Below, one piece after another: positions 23,301-35,749 of a stretch of 64,000 bases of DNA; positions within the stretch are counted from its first letter, which is position 1, and each line of letters starts with the position of its first letter. The DNA comes from Paramarasmius palmivorus (Eukaryota > Basidiomycota > Agaricomycetes > Agaricales > Marasmiaceae). The notes beneath the pieces were generated by a model that saw only the letters and a program-made list of their open reading frames with translations, was not told where the DNA came from and did no database searches. The position numbers were made by a program, and so were the translations under genes. Location: NCBI GenBank assembly GCA_037176845.1, contig JAYKXP010000138.1, forward strand, positions 1 to 64,000, written 5' to 3'.

Positions 23301-25497
23301 CTAAAACCCAAATGCACTGATCCCTGAACCCGGAATAGCCTCCCACCACGTCGACTCGTATATCGGTGCCTCTTCCTTTTCTTCTTCTGCAATTAAGGCG
23401 TGAACAGGTATACTTGATATCGGAGAAGGCTCGAAACTAACCTTGATCTTCCGCCTGATGGCTATCTGATGCCTCCGCTTGCCTAGGCCATGGCTCGTTG
23501 ACAGTCTCGTACTCGGGATAACCCATGTATCGAGCGTAATCGGCAGTAGAGGGATCGTAGCCTTGGACAATCTGCCAGTCACGAATGGCTTTGCAGATGT
23601 GTGGAGGTAAGGAGCGCAATGAAGCAAGCTTACAAAAGTCATGTTGAAAAGTAGGGGAAAGGCATGGTACGAGCTCTGGAATGCCCCATTCCTCCAATTC
23701 GTCCTCTGACATTTGGCCAGTCTCGTCACAAAACCAGAAGTGAGTCGGAATATCTCCATCTAGCCAACGTTTGAGCTCTGATATACACATAGGCGGTGGA
23801 TAAAGGACGAGGTGAATTGGAGGAGGCGCTTCGGCGTCACAAAGCCGGAAGAACGCTGCGAGTCCGTCGTATTGGCGCGAGATTCGTGAAATTCTGAGTC
23901 CTGGTGAGGGTATTTCGATGGAGACTGATGATGAATCAGTATCAATAACACGTGTGAGAATAAGTAGCAGCATACAAAATCTCGCTTCATCCTCTGTCAT
24001 CTTGAAGGTATCGCTAAACCGAGGGACTTGTAATATCCAACCTTTCTCGAATTCATGCCGAGTAAAGGAAAACCCGAAACTGAGGACCCTTTTGTTCGCT
24101 TCAAAATTATCCCAAGTGAAGGAAGGAAAACTATTGAAATGGTTTCCATTGGCTTCTAACTTGAAGCTGCACGTATCGTCAAATAAATACAGTCGAGGCG
24201 ACTATTCGGCTCACCATGTCAATCCGTTTACTAACAACGTACCATAGCGTCCAATACTACTTTCATCGGTGTGCGTCTCCCAGAACGTCCATGGACGGTC
24301 AACCTGTGCCAATCTCGCAACAGCCCCTCTTGTAGGAGAGTAAATCGTATCAAAACGTAGACTCCCGATGATGTCCAGGGGAAAGTGACAGTCAGTGTCC
24401 CGCCACACGTGCTCAAGATAAGGATATTCTGCTCTCCAGTCGAACCGCTGACGATCCTCGGATGGAAGATCTCCTGCCACGTTTGGGAGTAAGTCGTCGA
24501 GATGTATGTACTCCCATTGCTGCTGTGCTAAATCCAGGACATATTCGTTGAGTGCCTTCGATTTGAACTTGGAAAGGAAGCGGAAGGATGCGTCGCTCTC
24601 CAACATTTCCCTAGACGAAGGAACAATGATTGTTTCACGCGCAGACGTGAAACTACGGCCAAACATCGGACCTTCTGGACCATCGCAGAGGGTACCTGCT
24701 GAGTCCATCCATAAACAAAAAGGAACACTTTGTTTATTTCTCTGCAGGAAAAGATAGTATTCGGGCGATAAACATTGTTGTTCGAATTAGACTTACCGAT
24801 AAATACGCAAGGTAGATGTCACCCCAAAATGAGCTCTTGTAGAAATGTGCCAAGGGTACCAGCTCTATAAGCCTAGGTCATCGAAATCAGCAGAGGTGAA
24901 TATGTACAAAATGCCGACCATGGTGGAAGATCAACATGGGGATCTCCGAACGATTGACGCCAAAGAGCTGCAGCGAGCCCGTATTCCTAGACACTCTTCA
25001 GTCAAAAAGCTGCTTCGATGAACATAGGTACGCACCGATTGCGTGAAAACTCTCTAAAATCGTCCTCCCAAAAACTGCGAGCATCATCGTCCTCGTAAAT
25101 GAATGCAGTGAACTTCTGAGTCTGACTGGATGGCCGGTCGGAATGTAACTCAATAGCGCATATCCTTCTTTTGGTTTTGCGAAGTAGTCGTCCTGCAACC
25201 AAGAACCCATCTCCCTGTGGTTCCCATTCCCGAACCTCTAACTCTTTGGAATGTATGTCCTTCACGGTGACGATATCTCCACGTTTCACGTATTCGAACT
25301 AGAAGGTATGTGCTGGATTAGTGCAAGATCAGCCTTGATGGAACAAAGTTGCCCACCTCATCATATTCATCCCGTTTTGAGCGTTTAGTCGCCCGACTGA
25401 TAATGATCGTCTTGGTGTGGTTGATTTGATTCCCTCGTACACTGTTCAGCGTAGCTTTGCCTCGGATGGAAACCTTGGAAGAACTCTTGATACTCAT
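23301..25497 (-). CDS. Family-X protein, copy 2 (unknown function)
   Basis: Close paralogue of the copy at 20703-22840, lying directly upstream of it without an intervening reductase copy. Its start differs: MSIKSSSKVSIRGKATLNSV at 25497, a form shared with copies 3 and 4, while copy 1 starts from another ATG in the equivalent region. The blocks YVKRGDIVTVKDIHSKELEV, AFIYEDDDARSFWEDDFREF, WRQSFGDPHVDLPPW and FPLDIIGSLRFDTIYSPTRG are open, as is ISRQYDGLAAFFRLCDAEAP. The C-terminus reads STWWEAIPGSGISAFGF and appears intact. The charged insert before it (EEEKEEAPIYE) is variable between copies. No function can be assigned. Confidence 0.65.
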
Positions 25498-25759
25498 TTG
25501 AGGAGGAAAGGTGTGAGTGGTGGTTCAGGAGATGCGGTGACCATGAGGCGAGAGAAGACCTGCGGAGAAGAGCTGGAGAAGTAGAGCGGAGAAGACCGTT
25601 GACATTCTGCTGTCCGTCACTAGTCACTAGCTGTCAGTGAATTCCTACCCTGGGCCTCGTCAGGGACATAAAAACGTTCCATTTTATACACAACATACAT
25701 CTATAGACAGCGATACTATCGATTCGGATGCTACGACTGATTATACAGTGGCAACAATG

Positions 25760-26705
25760 AAGACTCAATGAACCACTTCTCGTGTTTTGGACACGCTTCA
25801 AAGGCCGCCAAATTGTAGTCTCGAAACCAGACGCTGCGATACTTTGATGGCAATCGATCAAAGTACTGTGCGCAGCCTACTAGACGTGTCAAACATATCG
25901 TCCAATTTGAGGTAGCTATAGACCTGCATTGACCGATTGTAACCGTGGCACTAGCTCGGGGTGAGCTCTCCTAATCAGCTCAGCCGGATCCTTCCATTTG
26001 GCGTGGATGCCAGACGATCATACATTTGTGGCAGCCTCGTACTCTAGGTACCCCCAGCGCTGAAACATGTGCCTCCGTAATGTCGCGAATGTCCACAACA
26101 TGCCTAAAGTTGACAAGAGGATAGGCGTTAGGGTTATCCGGACCGCCAGCGACCAGCTCATATGCGAACGGAGCTGGTTGATAGCGGGGGTGTAGTTAGG
26201 GACAAGGACCAGGAACCGTAAGTGGAGGAACTGTCTTGGTTTTCAGTATTTCAGCCAAAGCCTGTGCAAAAGAACTGTGATGTCAACTTCGTACCTCTAA
26301 ACGGATGATTAAAGCTCTGTTGTTCTGGCAGCCTCACCAAGTCTCGTCGCAGTTAGCGCCTTTGAAGAACGCCGAAGCGGTGGTCTACGACAGCCCATAC
26401 GCGCTTGAGGGCCTCGGTGATCTTGAGTTGCGATCTGGCATTAGCGAAAATGGTTTTGGCTTTGAGTGCGGATGTCTGGACTTCGATGTTCTTGGCTAGG
26501 AGTAGAGATACAATGGGGGATCCAGTGAATCCTGTTGCGCTGGCACCTTGGGATGGGCTGAATCGACTTAGAGTGATGTGAGCATTGGTACGAGGCGTGT
26601 AGAAGGAGACACGGTGCTGAAGGCCGATTGGGGTGTTGTCGAGGTTGGTTCCAGCTTGCCATACCACTCGAATACACGAAAGACTTGAAAGGAATTGATG
26701 AGACA
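25760..26705 (-). pseudogene. SDR reductase, decayed copy 2
   Basis: The region lies between family-X copies 2 and 3 and aligns in order with SDR copies 1 and 4, but it is badly damaged. The N-terminal block reads SATGFTGSPIVSLLLAKNIE, so the glycine motif is altered, and the segment between about 26280 and 26330 has lost the middle of the gene, including the exon with the catalytic YxxxK. The C-terminal part around 25760-26220 is recognisable only as nucleotide similarity (the reverse complements of TGGCAGCCTCGTA and TAACACACGCCT-like stretches), with stops. It should not make a working reductase. Confidence 0.7.
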
Positions 26706-27117
26706 TAAGATGGTGTCTCTAGGTTAGGCACTATGCACCAATGATTCTGAATTTCAGATCAACAGACTGAGAGTCGCACCTGAATACGTCCAGACGTCGA
26801 CCTGCCCGAAACCTCCGCCTCGCAGACCACTTCCCAAGCTGCTCCAATAATTGTCGAATTACGAGTTGATCACAAGCAAGAAGAAAGGAAAAAAGCGCTG
26901 AATGGGACAAAGACCATGAGTGTTGAATCCGAGTGTTGGCGGAGTGTCGTGCCGTGAAAAAGGTTGCTCACGCTCCGAGCGTCGGCAAGAAAAACCATCC
27001 TCGATATTTGTATCAAGACAGCTTGGAATAAAACATTGCCTATATACATATTTACAACACTAGGTGGTACATACAGAAGTCTCATCAAACCGAACACATA
27101 CTCGTACACATCCTCGC

Positions 27118-29342
27118 CTAAAACCCAAATGCACTAATCCCTGATCCAGGAATAGCCTCCCACCACGTCGATTCCTGAACACATCCCTTCTTGTTTTCTT
27201 CCGCTGCAATTCATGTGTAAATAGGCGTACTCGACAATGGGAATGGGCCCGAAAACCAACCTTGATCTTCCGTCTGATGGCTCTCTGGTGTCTTCGCTTG
27301 CCCAGGCCATGGCTCATTGACGATCTCATACTCGGGATAACCCATATATCGCGCGTAATCAGCAGTAGATGGATCGTACCCCCGGGCAGTTTGCCAGTCA
27401 CGGAGGGCTTCGCAAATGTGTGGCGGTGAGTAAAGCAACATCGGCCCTACATTGCATAAAGGCATCTTGGCAGGCTGAGATGGTGTGAGGTTTGGAATGC
27501 CCCATTCCTCACATTCATCCTCTGACATTTGCGACTGGCCGGTCTCGTCAAGAGACCAGAAATGAGAGGGGATATCTCCATCCAGCCACTGCTTGACCTC
27601 TGATACACAGCCTGGAGGCGGATAAAGGAAGAGGTAGATCGGAGGGGTTTTTTTGCCGTCACATAGTCGGAAGAACGCTGCGAGTCCGTCGTATTGACGT
27701 GAAGTTTGTGAAACTATCAATTCCAGCGAGGGTGACCCAACAGTGACTGATAATGCGTTAAAACCTGTTGGCATGTATGATACAGACTCGACGCACAGAA
27801 TATCTCCTCATAATTTCCTGCCATCCTGAGAATATTACCAAACTTAGGGACCTGTAACATCCAACCTCTCTTGAATTGCGTGGGTGTGTGGCCTTCTAAA
27901 TAAATGTAAAAGGTTTTACTGCTTGCGAGTCTGAAGGCTAGTTTAAACCTGTAAACACCATCAGCATGTGTGCATACACGCGACACCTTTTCTCACCGTG
28001 TTAATCCATTCATGATATAAAATTCCCAGGAATGGAATGAACGAAACCCCTCTGGTTGTTTTGCTCTATCACCTTCCTCAGCACCTATCCATAGTCGATT
28101 CCAGCTTTGATCCCAACCCTGCCCCCATTTAGGTAGACCATAATCCTGTGGCAATTGCGCAACGGCCCCTTTTGTAGGGTGATAGATAGTATCAAAACGT
28201 AAACTACCTATGATGTCCACGGAAAATTCATAATCTGTGCCCAGCCACAGGTCTCCAAGGAAGGGGTATTCTGTTCTCCACTCTTTGGAGGAGACGCCCA
28301 TCGTTGGGAGTAGGTTCGGGTATATAGTGTTGGAACTTGTACAGGTTTCAAATTGCCGTAGGGCCCATTCCAAAACCAGTCCGTCTAATGATTGTAATCC
28401 GAACTCGGCAAAGAAACGGAAGGACATGTCACCCTCCAACATGTGTTTGGTTGAGGGAACGAGAATTGGATCACCGCGAGGCTTCTGACTAAGGTCACCA
28501 CGGCCCCGCCTCGGACCAGGGGGACCATCACAGAGAGTACCTGCTGAGTCCAGCCATACACGGTCTTCGGCGCTCTGCTTGTTTCTCTGCAAAAAAAAAA
28601 AAAAGATAGCATCTGAGAGTCACCAAATCATCGACGAATAGTACTGACCAACAAATGCATGAGGAAGATATCATTCCAGATCGAGAATTTATAGAAATGT
28701 GCCAGGGGTACCAGTTCTATAAGCCTAGGTCATCCAAATCAGCGAAGGCGAATATGTGTAGAATCCTAACCATAGTGGAAGATTAACATTGGGATCTCTG
28801 AGTGATTGAGACCAAAGAGCTGCAGCGAGTCCGTAGTCCTGAATACTCTTCAGTCATGAAGACGCTGCTGATGAACAGGTACGCACCGATTGCGTGAAAA
28901 TTCACGAAAATCATTCTCCCAAAAGCTACGAGCATTGTCGCCCTCGTAAATGAATGCGGTAAATTTGTGACTGGATAGTCGGTCGGAGTGTAACTTAACG
29001 GTGCAAGCCCTTCTTTTGGCTTTACGAAGTAGTCGGCCTGGAACCCAGGACGCATCTCCCTGTGGCACCCGTTCCCGATCCCGTAGCTCTCCGGAATGTA
29101 CATCCTGTATGATGACAATATGACCACGTTTCACGTATTCGAACTAGGAAGTACATGGTTGATTAGTGCAACAATTTCCTCGATGAAACGTCGATGCTCA
29201 CCTCGTCGTACTCATCTCGCTCTTTCGCCCCACTAACAACATTCGTAATAGTCGTCTTGGTGTGATTGATTTGATTCCCTCGCACGTTGTTGAATGTGGG
29301 TTTGCCTCGAATCGAAACTTTTGAAGAATTCCTGATACTCAT
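27118..29342 (-). CDS. Family-X protein, copy 3 (unknown function)
   Basis: The most diverged of the four copies. Blocks retained: YVKRGHIVIIQDVHSGELRD, TAFIYEGDNARSFWENDFRE, SAGTLCDGPPGPRRGR, LEGDMSFRFFAEFGLQSLDG, FSVDIIGSLRFDTIYHPTKG, SRQYDGLAAFFRLCDGKKTP, VKQWLDGDIPSHFWSLDETG and GYDPSTADYARYMGYPEYEI. The C-terminus ends GISAFGF. One intron at about 28590-28670 carries a run of 14 A on the plus strand. The exon carrying the reading between SPTRG and the C-terminal part is longer than in the other copies (about 15-20 extra residues around QGWDQSWNRLWIGAEEGDRA). Whether all splice sites work was not checked exhaustively. Confidence 0.6.
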
Positions 29343-29909
29343 TTGAGGAGGAGAGGAGTGGGTGGTGATGCAGGAGAGGCGGTGGCCATGAGGCGAGAGA
29401 AGACCTTGGGATCTTGAGAAGACGGTTTAGGTTCTGCCTTGTCCGTCACTAGTGTGTCACTCTGTGTCACCAGTCACTCGGCGCATTTCCCACCCTCGGT
29501 ACAAGAGACTATGAGTGTTGAATAATTGAATCTAAGTGTTGGCGAAGCGTCGTGCCGGACTGATTCTGAGTCTATAACACTGGGCGGTACATACAAAAGT
29601 CTATCATTGTTACAGCGCTTTCGGAAAATCTTGAGGCGCGCGCGGCCTGCGAGGAAATTAAATAAGTTCCAGATATAGTAAATCATGGCTTAGCCGCCCA
29701 AATCGTTTAGACGCGCAACTGTCTTGTCCCGCCTCTTGGTATCTTCTAGTCGTTTCTAATGCTTCAGACCAGGTAAAATGAGGTTCTGCTGCCCGTCACT
29801 AGTCACTAGCTGTGAGTGTATTCCTACCCTGGGCCTCATCAGGTACATAAAAACGTTCCATTTTATACACAACATACATCTATAGAGAACGATAGTATCG
29901 ACTTGGAGT

Positions 29910-30860
29910 GATTATACAGTGGCAATGATTACAACTCGATGAACCACCTCTCGTGTTTTAGACACACCGCAAGAGCCGCGAAATCGATTCCTGCCACGGA
30001 ATGTATTCCCCCAAGCCCGATACATTGCTAGCAAAAGACGCGTCAAACATAGCGTCCGTTCAATGAGGTCCTTTGGCCCAAGTGTAACCGTGACGTAGTG
30101 ACGGTATACCCTTTTTGTGGTGAGGTGAGTAACCGTGACGCTAGTGAGCTTCTCGAGCGGGTCCTTCCATTTCCCGTGGACGATCATACATGTGCGACGG
30201 CCTGGTAACCTAGGTACCCCCAGCGTTAGAAAACGTGCCTTTTGAATGTCGTGAATGTTCATGACGTGCCCAAAGTTGACCAGAGGATAGGTGTTGGGCT
30301 TATCCGGACTACCAGCGATCAGCCCATATACGAACCGAGCTGGTTGATAGCCGGGGTGTAAACTATGGGTGGAAGAACTGTTTTTAGTACATCAGACCAA
30401 AGTCTATGCAAAGGGATACTCACGAAACGTCAACGTTGTACGCGCCCCCCACACGGATTATTAAACCCTGTTGTTTTGGCACCCTGAGACACGCTCGCCA
30501 CGTCTGTTCGCTGCTGCCACCCTTGAAGAACGCCGGAGCAGTGGTGTACGACAGCCGATACGCCTTTGAAATCTTCAGCGTGATTGGGAGCTCAGTGATC
30601 TTGAGTTGCGACCCGGCGTTAGCGAAGATGGCTTTTGGCTTTGGACGAACGGCTGTCTGAACTTTGACGTTCTTGGCTAGGAGTTGAGATCCAATGGGGG
30701 ATCCAATAACTCCAGTTGCGCCGGCACCTTGGGATGGGCTGAGTCGATGTAGAGTGGTGTGGGCATTGGTACGAGGCGTGTAAAAGGAGACATTGCTGAG
30801 GGTATGAACCAAGGCCGATTGGAGGATGATTCCAGCTTTTCATACCACTCATATACACGA
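29910..30860 (-). pseudogene. SDR reductase, decayed copy 3
   Basis: Second internal decayed reductase copy, between family-X copies 3 and 4. The N-terminal block reads GATGVIGSPIGSQLLAKNVK, with AVRPKPKAIFANAGSQLKIT following; the C-terminal side keeps only a short DIQKARFLTLGVPRLPGRRT block and loses the end. As in copy 2, the stretch around 30390-30420 jumps over the middle exons, so the YxxxK exon is missing. The two decayed copies share this gap and several substitutions, so they were probably duplicated after the damage. Confidence 0.7.
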
Positions 30861-31373
30861 AGGACTTGGCAGGGATTGACGAAACATAAGATGGTGTCTC
30901 TAGGCTAGGTACTATACCAATGATTCTGAATTTTAGTACATGTCAGATCAACAGACTGAGAGTCGCACCTGAACACGTCCAGACGTCGACCTGCCCTTAA
31001 CCTCCGCCTCACAGACCGCTTCTCAAGCCGCTCCGAGAATTGACGAATTACGAGTTGATCATGAGCAAGAGGAGAGCGAAAAGCGCTGAATGGGACAAAA
31101 GACCATGAACGTTGAATCCAAGTGTTGGAGCGTGCCGTGGCCCGTGAAAAAGGTTGCTCACGCTCTAGTCTCCCCTAGGCAGAATCTCAACCGCTCGCAA
31201 GCTCGCTACTCACGCTCCGAGCGTCGGCGAGAAAAACCATCTTCAATATCTATTCCCAAGACGGCTTGGAATAAAACATTGTTATATACATATTTACAAC
31301 ACTAAGTGGTACATACAAAAGCCTCGTCAAACCGAACACATACTCGTACACATAAAGACACCCTCATGCAAGC

Positions 31374-33572
31374 CTAAAACCCAAATGCACTGATCCCTGA
31401 TCCAGGAATAGCCTCCCACCACGTTGACTCGTGAACGGGTTCCTTTTCCGTTTCGTCCTCTGCAATCCATGCGTAAATAAGCGTATTCGATAACAGTGCT
31501 AACCTCGACAACTAACCTCGACCCTCCGTCTGATGGCTCTCTGATGTCTTCCCTAGCTCAGGCCACGGCTCGTCGACAATTTCATACTCGGGACAATCCA
31601 TGTATTGAGCATAATCGGCGGTGGAGGGATCGTAGCCTTGGACAATTTGCCAGTCACGGAGAGCTTTGCAAATGTGTGGAGGTAGGGAATGCAAACGCAC
31701 AATTCTAAGGGAGTCATCAGGATCAGTGGGGGAAAGACATGGCTCGAAATTTGGAATGCCCCATTCCTCCAATTCGTCCTCTGTCATTTGCGACTGGCCC
31801 GTCTCATCGAGAGACCAAAAATGAGTGGGAATATCTCCATCGAGCCAATGCTTGAGCTCTGATATACACATAGGAGGTGGATAAAGGAAGAGGTAGATTA
31901 GAGGGAGTTCTTTGGCATCACAGAGCCGGAAAAACGCTGCGAGCCCGTCATATTGACGCGAAGTCTGCGAGATTCTCAGACCCGGAGAAGGTGGTTGAAT
32001 GGTGACTAAGGATGGATTAATGTCAATTGCATACGTGAAAGGCAAGGGCGTACAAAATCTCTCCTCAGTTTCTGACATCTCGAGAGTATCGCTGAAACGA
32101 GGGACTTGTGATATCCAATCTCTCTCGAATTCAATCGATTCGAACCAGAACTCCAATTTAAGAGTCCTTTCTTTGGCTTCAAAACTACACCAAGAAAGAA
32201 AACTGAAAACGTCTGTGCAGGCTTTTAGCTTGAAGCTGCATGCATCATAAAAATAAAGTTGGAGGGAGAGCCACTACTTTGCTCACCGTGTTAGTTCATC
32301 TAGGAACAATATCTTCGAGTCATTGCCTCCAATACCAACGCTGCTTCCACCAGGGTCCATGTTCCACAACATCCATTGGCCGTTGATATACGGCGACCTC
32401 GCAACAGCCCCCCTTGTAGAGGAATAAACTGTATCGAAACATAGATCTCCTACGAGGTCCATAGGGAACTGACGGCCAGTGTCCTGCCACACGTGTTCGA
32501 AATAAGGATACTCTGTTTTCCACTCGAACCGATGACAGTCCTCGGATGAAAGATCTCCTGCCACGTTCGGGAGTAAGTCGTTGAGACGTATGGTCTCCAA
32601 TTGCCATCGTGCCCATTCCAAGACATATTCGTTGAGTGCTTCCGATTTGAATTTGGATAAGAAACGAAAGGATGCATCGCTCTCCAACATTTTCCTGGAC
32701 GAAGGAACAATAATCGTTTCTTGCGCAGGTGTGAAACCGCGATGAGATATTGGACCAACTGGGCCGCGGTAGAGGGCACCTGCTGAGTCCATCCATAAAC
32801 AAATGGGAGAACAGCCTTTACTTCTCTGCGAGAAAAGATAGCACTCGAGCGATAAACATCTTTGAATTAGACTTACCGATAAATACGCGAGGTAGATGTC
32901 ACCCCAAAATGAGCTCTTGTAGGAATGTTCCAGGGGTATCAGTTCTATAAGCCTAGGTCATTAAAATCAAGGAAGGTGGTGTAAAATGCTGACCATGGTG
33001 AAAGATTAACATTGGGATCTCTGAGTGATTGAGACCAAAGAGCTGCAGCGAGTCCGTAGTCCTGAATACTCTTCAGACACGAAGTCGCTCCGGTGAACAT
33101 AGATACTACGCACCTAGTATTGCGCGAGAATTTTCGAAAATCATCCTCCCAAAAGCTCCGAGCATCGTCGTCTTCGTAAATGAATGCGGTAAATTTGTGA
33201 CTGGATAGCCGGTCGGAGCGTAATTCAATGGTGCAAATCCTTCTTTTGGTTTTACGAAGCAGTCGGCCTGAAACCCAGGACCCATCTCCCTGTGACACCG
33301 ATTCCCGATCTTCTAGCTCTTGGGAATGTACGTCCTTTATGGTGACAATATGACCACGTTTCACGTATTCGAACTAGAAAGTACATGGTTGATTAGTGCA
33401 AAAATTTCCTCGATGAAACGTCGATGCTCACCTCGTCGTACTCATCTCGCTCCTTCGCCCCACTAACAACATTCGTAATAATCGTTTTGGTATGATTGAT
33501 TTGATTCCCTCGCACGTTGTTGAGCGTGGGTTTGCCTCGAATCGAAACTTTCGAAGAGTTCTTGATACTCAT
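31374..33572 (-). CDS. Family-X protein, copy 4 (unknown function)
   Basis: Fourth paralogue, with start MSIKNSSKVSIRGKPTLNNV at 33572 and a TATA-like TATATAAAC about 160 bp upstream on the minus strand. Blocks are open in the order expected: YVKRGHIVTIKDVHSQELED, KFTAFIYEDDDARSFWEDDF, LWSQSLRDPNVNLSPWSAFY, SAGALYRGPVGPISH, SDASFRFLSKFKSEALNEYV, FPMDLVGDLCFDTVYSSTRG, SRQYDGLAAFFRLCDAKELP and GYDPSTADYAQYMDCPEYEI, ending GISAFGF. It sits 210 bp upstream of the intact SDR copy 4 stop, in the same orientation. Confidence 0.65.
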
Positions 33573-33781
33573 CTGAGGAGGAAAGGTGTGGGTGGTGGTG
33601 CAGGAGCTGCGGTGACCATGAGGCGACCAGAGAAGTATGGAAAGAGGACGAGAGGCTGTCACTCGCGTCACTCGGCGGCGTATTCCCACGTCGCGCAAGA
33701 CCTTTTAAAAACCATTCTACACAACATAAGTTTATATAGACAGCGGCTTATATGTTACGGATGATTATACATTGGCAACCA

Positions 33782-35023
33782 TTAAGACCCAAACCTCCTC
33801 TCGTGTTCTAGACATACTTCAAGGGCCGCCAAAACTGACTCTTGCCACGGAATGTACTCCTTCAGCCCCAACACCTCGCTAGCGAAAGTCGTATCCAACG
33901 GTGCGTCAGTTTGGGTGGGAGGAACTGCATCAGCAGGTGGAAGTCGGGACGCCAGCTCTGGGTGAGCTTTCCTGATCACTTCAACCGCCTCCTTCCACTT
34001 GAATGTACTGGCGTTAATGATCATACGCTTGTGACGGCCTGCGATCTTGGGAACATCCAACGCCAAAACGTGCGCCTTTGCAATATCCCGAACGTCTACG
34101 ATATGTCCCAGATTGATGGGAGGATATGTACCGGTTCCGTTCGGACCACCAATGATCAATGGGTATACGAAGGCGTCAGTTCCAAGTTGGCTGATATCAG
34201 GAGTGTACGGGAAATCGGGTACGAGGGGACCAAGTACCACGGGTGGAAGGACTGGCATAGTATGTCAGCGCGTATTCGAGCGTAAGACCTTGCCAAGGGT
34301 TACTCACGGACGGTAATATCGACCTCGGGATGCTCTTCAGCGATATCTCGCAACTTCTTGTCGGTGATCGTCTTTGCTGCCTGGTACACGGAGAACGCAT
34401 CCTGTTCGTTGGGTTTGATATCCTCAAGTTCCACCGAGCCGAAATCCTTCTCGGTGAGAACTTTGCTTCCAAAAGCCCCCTTGAAATCGGCTATTACGAT
34501 GCGTTAGCGACCAGGATATACATAGGTCTGAACTATGACCCACTATCGAACAAATTGACTACCGTTCCTGTCACGATAATCTTCTTGATTCCAGAAGCGA
34601 TTGCTTGGTTGACAATGTTCAATGTCCCCTCGTACGCACCCTGCACAATGATAGTGAGAAATTTGTCACGCCACCCAGGCCTCGAACACACCTTAAATGT
34701 CTCTTCGCTGGTGGCACCTTTGTTGAACGCGGGGACAGCGGTGTGTATGACCGCCGACACGCCTTTCAAGGCTTCAGTATGATCCACCAATAAGCTCGGT
34801 AGCTTGAAAGCCTCCAGCTGCGATCCAGCGTCGGGGAAGATGGTCTTGAGTTTGGACACAGAACGAACTACCCCTCGAACTTTGATGTTCTTGGCTAGGA
34901 GCTGCGAGACGACGTGGGATCCGATGAATCCAGTTGCGCCGGTCACCTTGAGGCAAATTTGAGTGGACGCAAAACGGTACAGACGACGGTACTTACGAGT
35001 ACTGGTCCTGTAAAAGTAGACAT
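33782..35023 (-). CDS. Extended SDR reductase, copy 4 (intact)
   Basis: Intact sister of SDR copy 1. The start MSTFTGPVL at 35023 forms a short first exon, followed by VTGATGFIGSHVVSQLLAKN, VSAVIHTAVPAFNKGATSEE, and IASGIKKIIVTGTVVNLFDS. The catalytic motif is YQAAK (AFSVYQAAKTITDKKL) near 34380. The substrate half has TGTYPPINLGHIVDVRDIAK and HKRMIINASTFKWKEAVE, ending CLEHERRFGS. All exons are open with GT...AG borders. The enzyme should be cytosolic and NADPH-dependent; substrate unknown. Together with copy 1 it brackets the array. Confidence 0.88.
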
Positions 35024-35104
35024 TGCGCTGGAGATGAGAGCTATGTAGATGATTGAGGTTGAAGTATTTGGTGAATTGGTGGTATTGCACCGTTGTGAGC
35101 CTCC

Positions 35105-35111
35105 CTTTATA
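35105..35111 (-). promoter_or_regulatory. TATA box of SDR copy 4
   Basis: TATAAAG on the minus strand, 82 bp upstream of the ATG at 35023, in the same sequence setting (GTATAAAGGGAG) as the box of copy 1. Confidence 0.55.
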
Positions 35112-35749
35112 CCGCCCAGGAAGACTCTGTGGGATTATAGGAACCGGAAATTATTAAGATGTGAAGTGGTGTTTGTGCTAATCACTGTCTGGTTTTTTCG
35201 TCAGTATATGACAGATCAATATCGCTTAACAACGACTGCACCTTGTTGCAGATACTAGTCGCATATCCAAACGGTCGACCTCGGCCATGCCTGGGGTTAC
35301 AGGAGGTTTATCGGGCCTTTTTCCTGACTCGCAATATGCTTCCTAAGCCGTCATGATAAAGGTACTATACCGAACGAGTCGGGAATTATTGATTATTGTG
35401 GCGAACAGAAAGTGCTTGTGTCGTTGTCTGAGAACTGATTATGAGGAAAACAGTGCTGAGTATTGGCAGAGTTCGCCGGGCCGCTTCGAGCGCCCGAAAT
35501 GCCCAAGGCCAAGAACCTCACGGCCCCGAAAGGACTGCTCCGACTCAGAAAATAGTGTACTCTATTTCGCGATACACTCTTTCTGGTGTTCTGTCCAGTG
35601 AGTATCTTGCTCCAAAAACACGTTCGACAACTTTGATCTCTATGAACCAAGCCTTCAGCGCTCCGAGACGAAAAAAAGCGTGGCTACGTACTCACGATCC
35701 TTACAGCTCGCCCTTTCCCCCTAATGCGACGTTCTGGACGCTTGATAGG

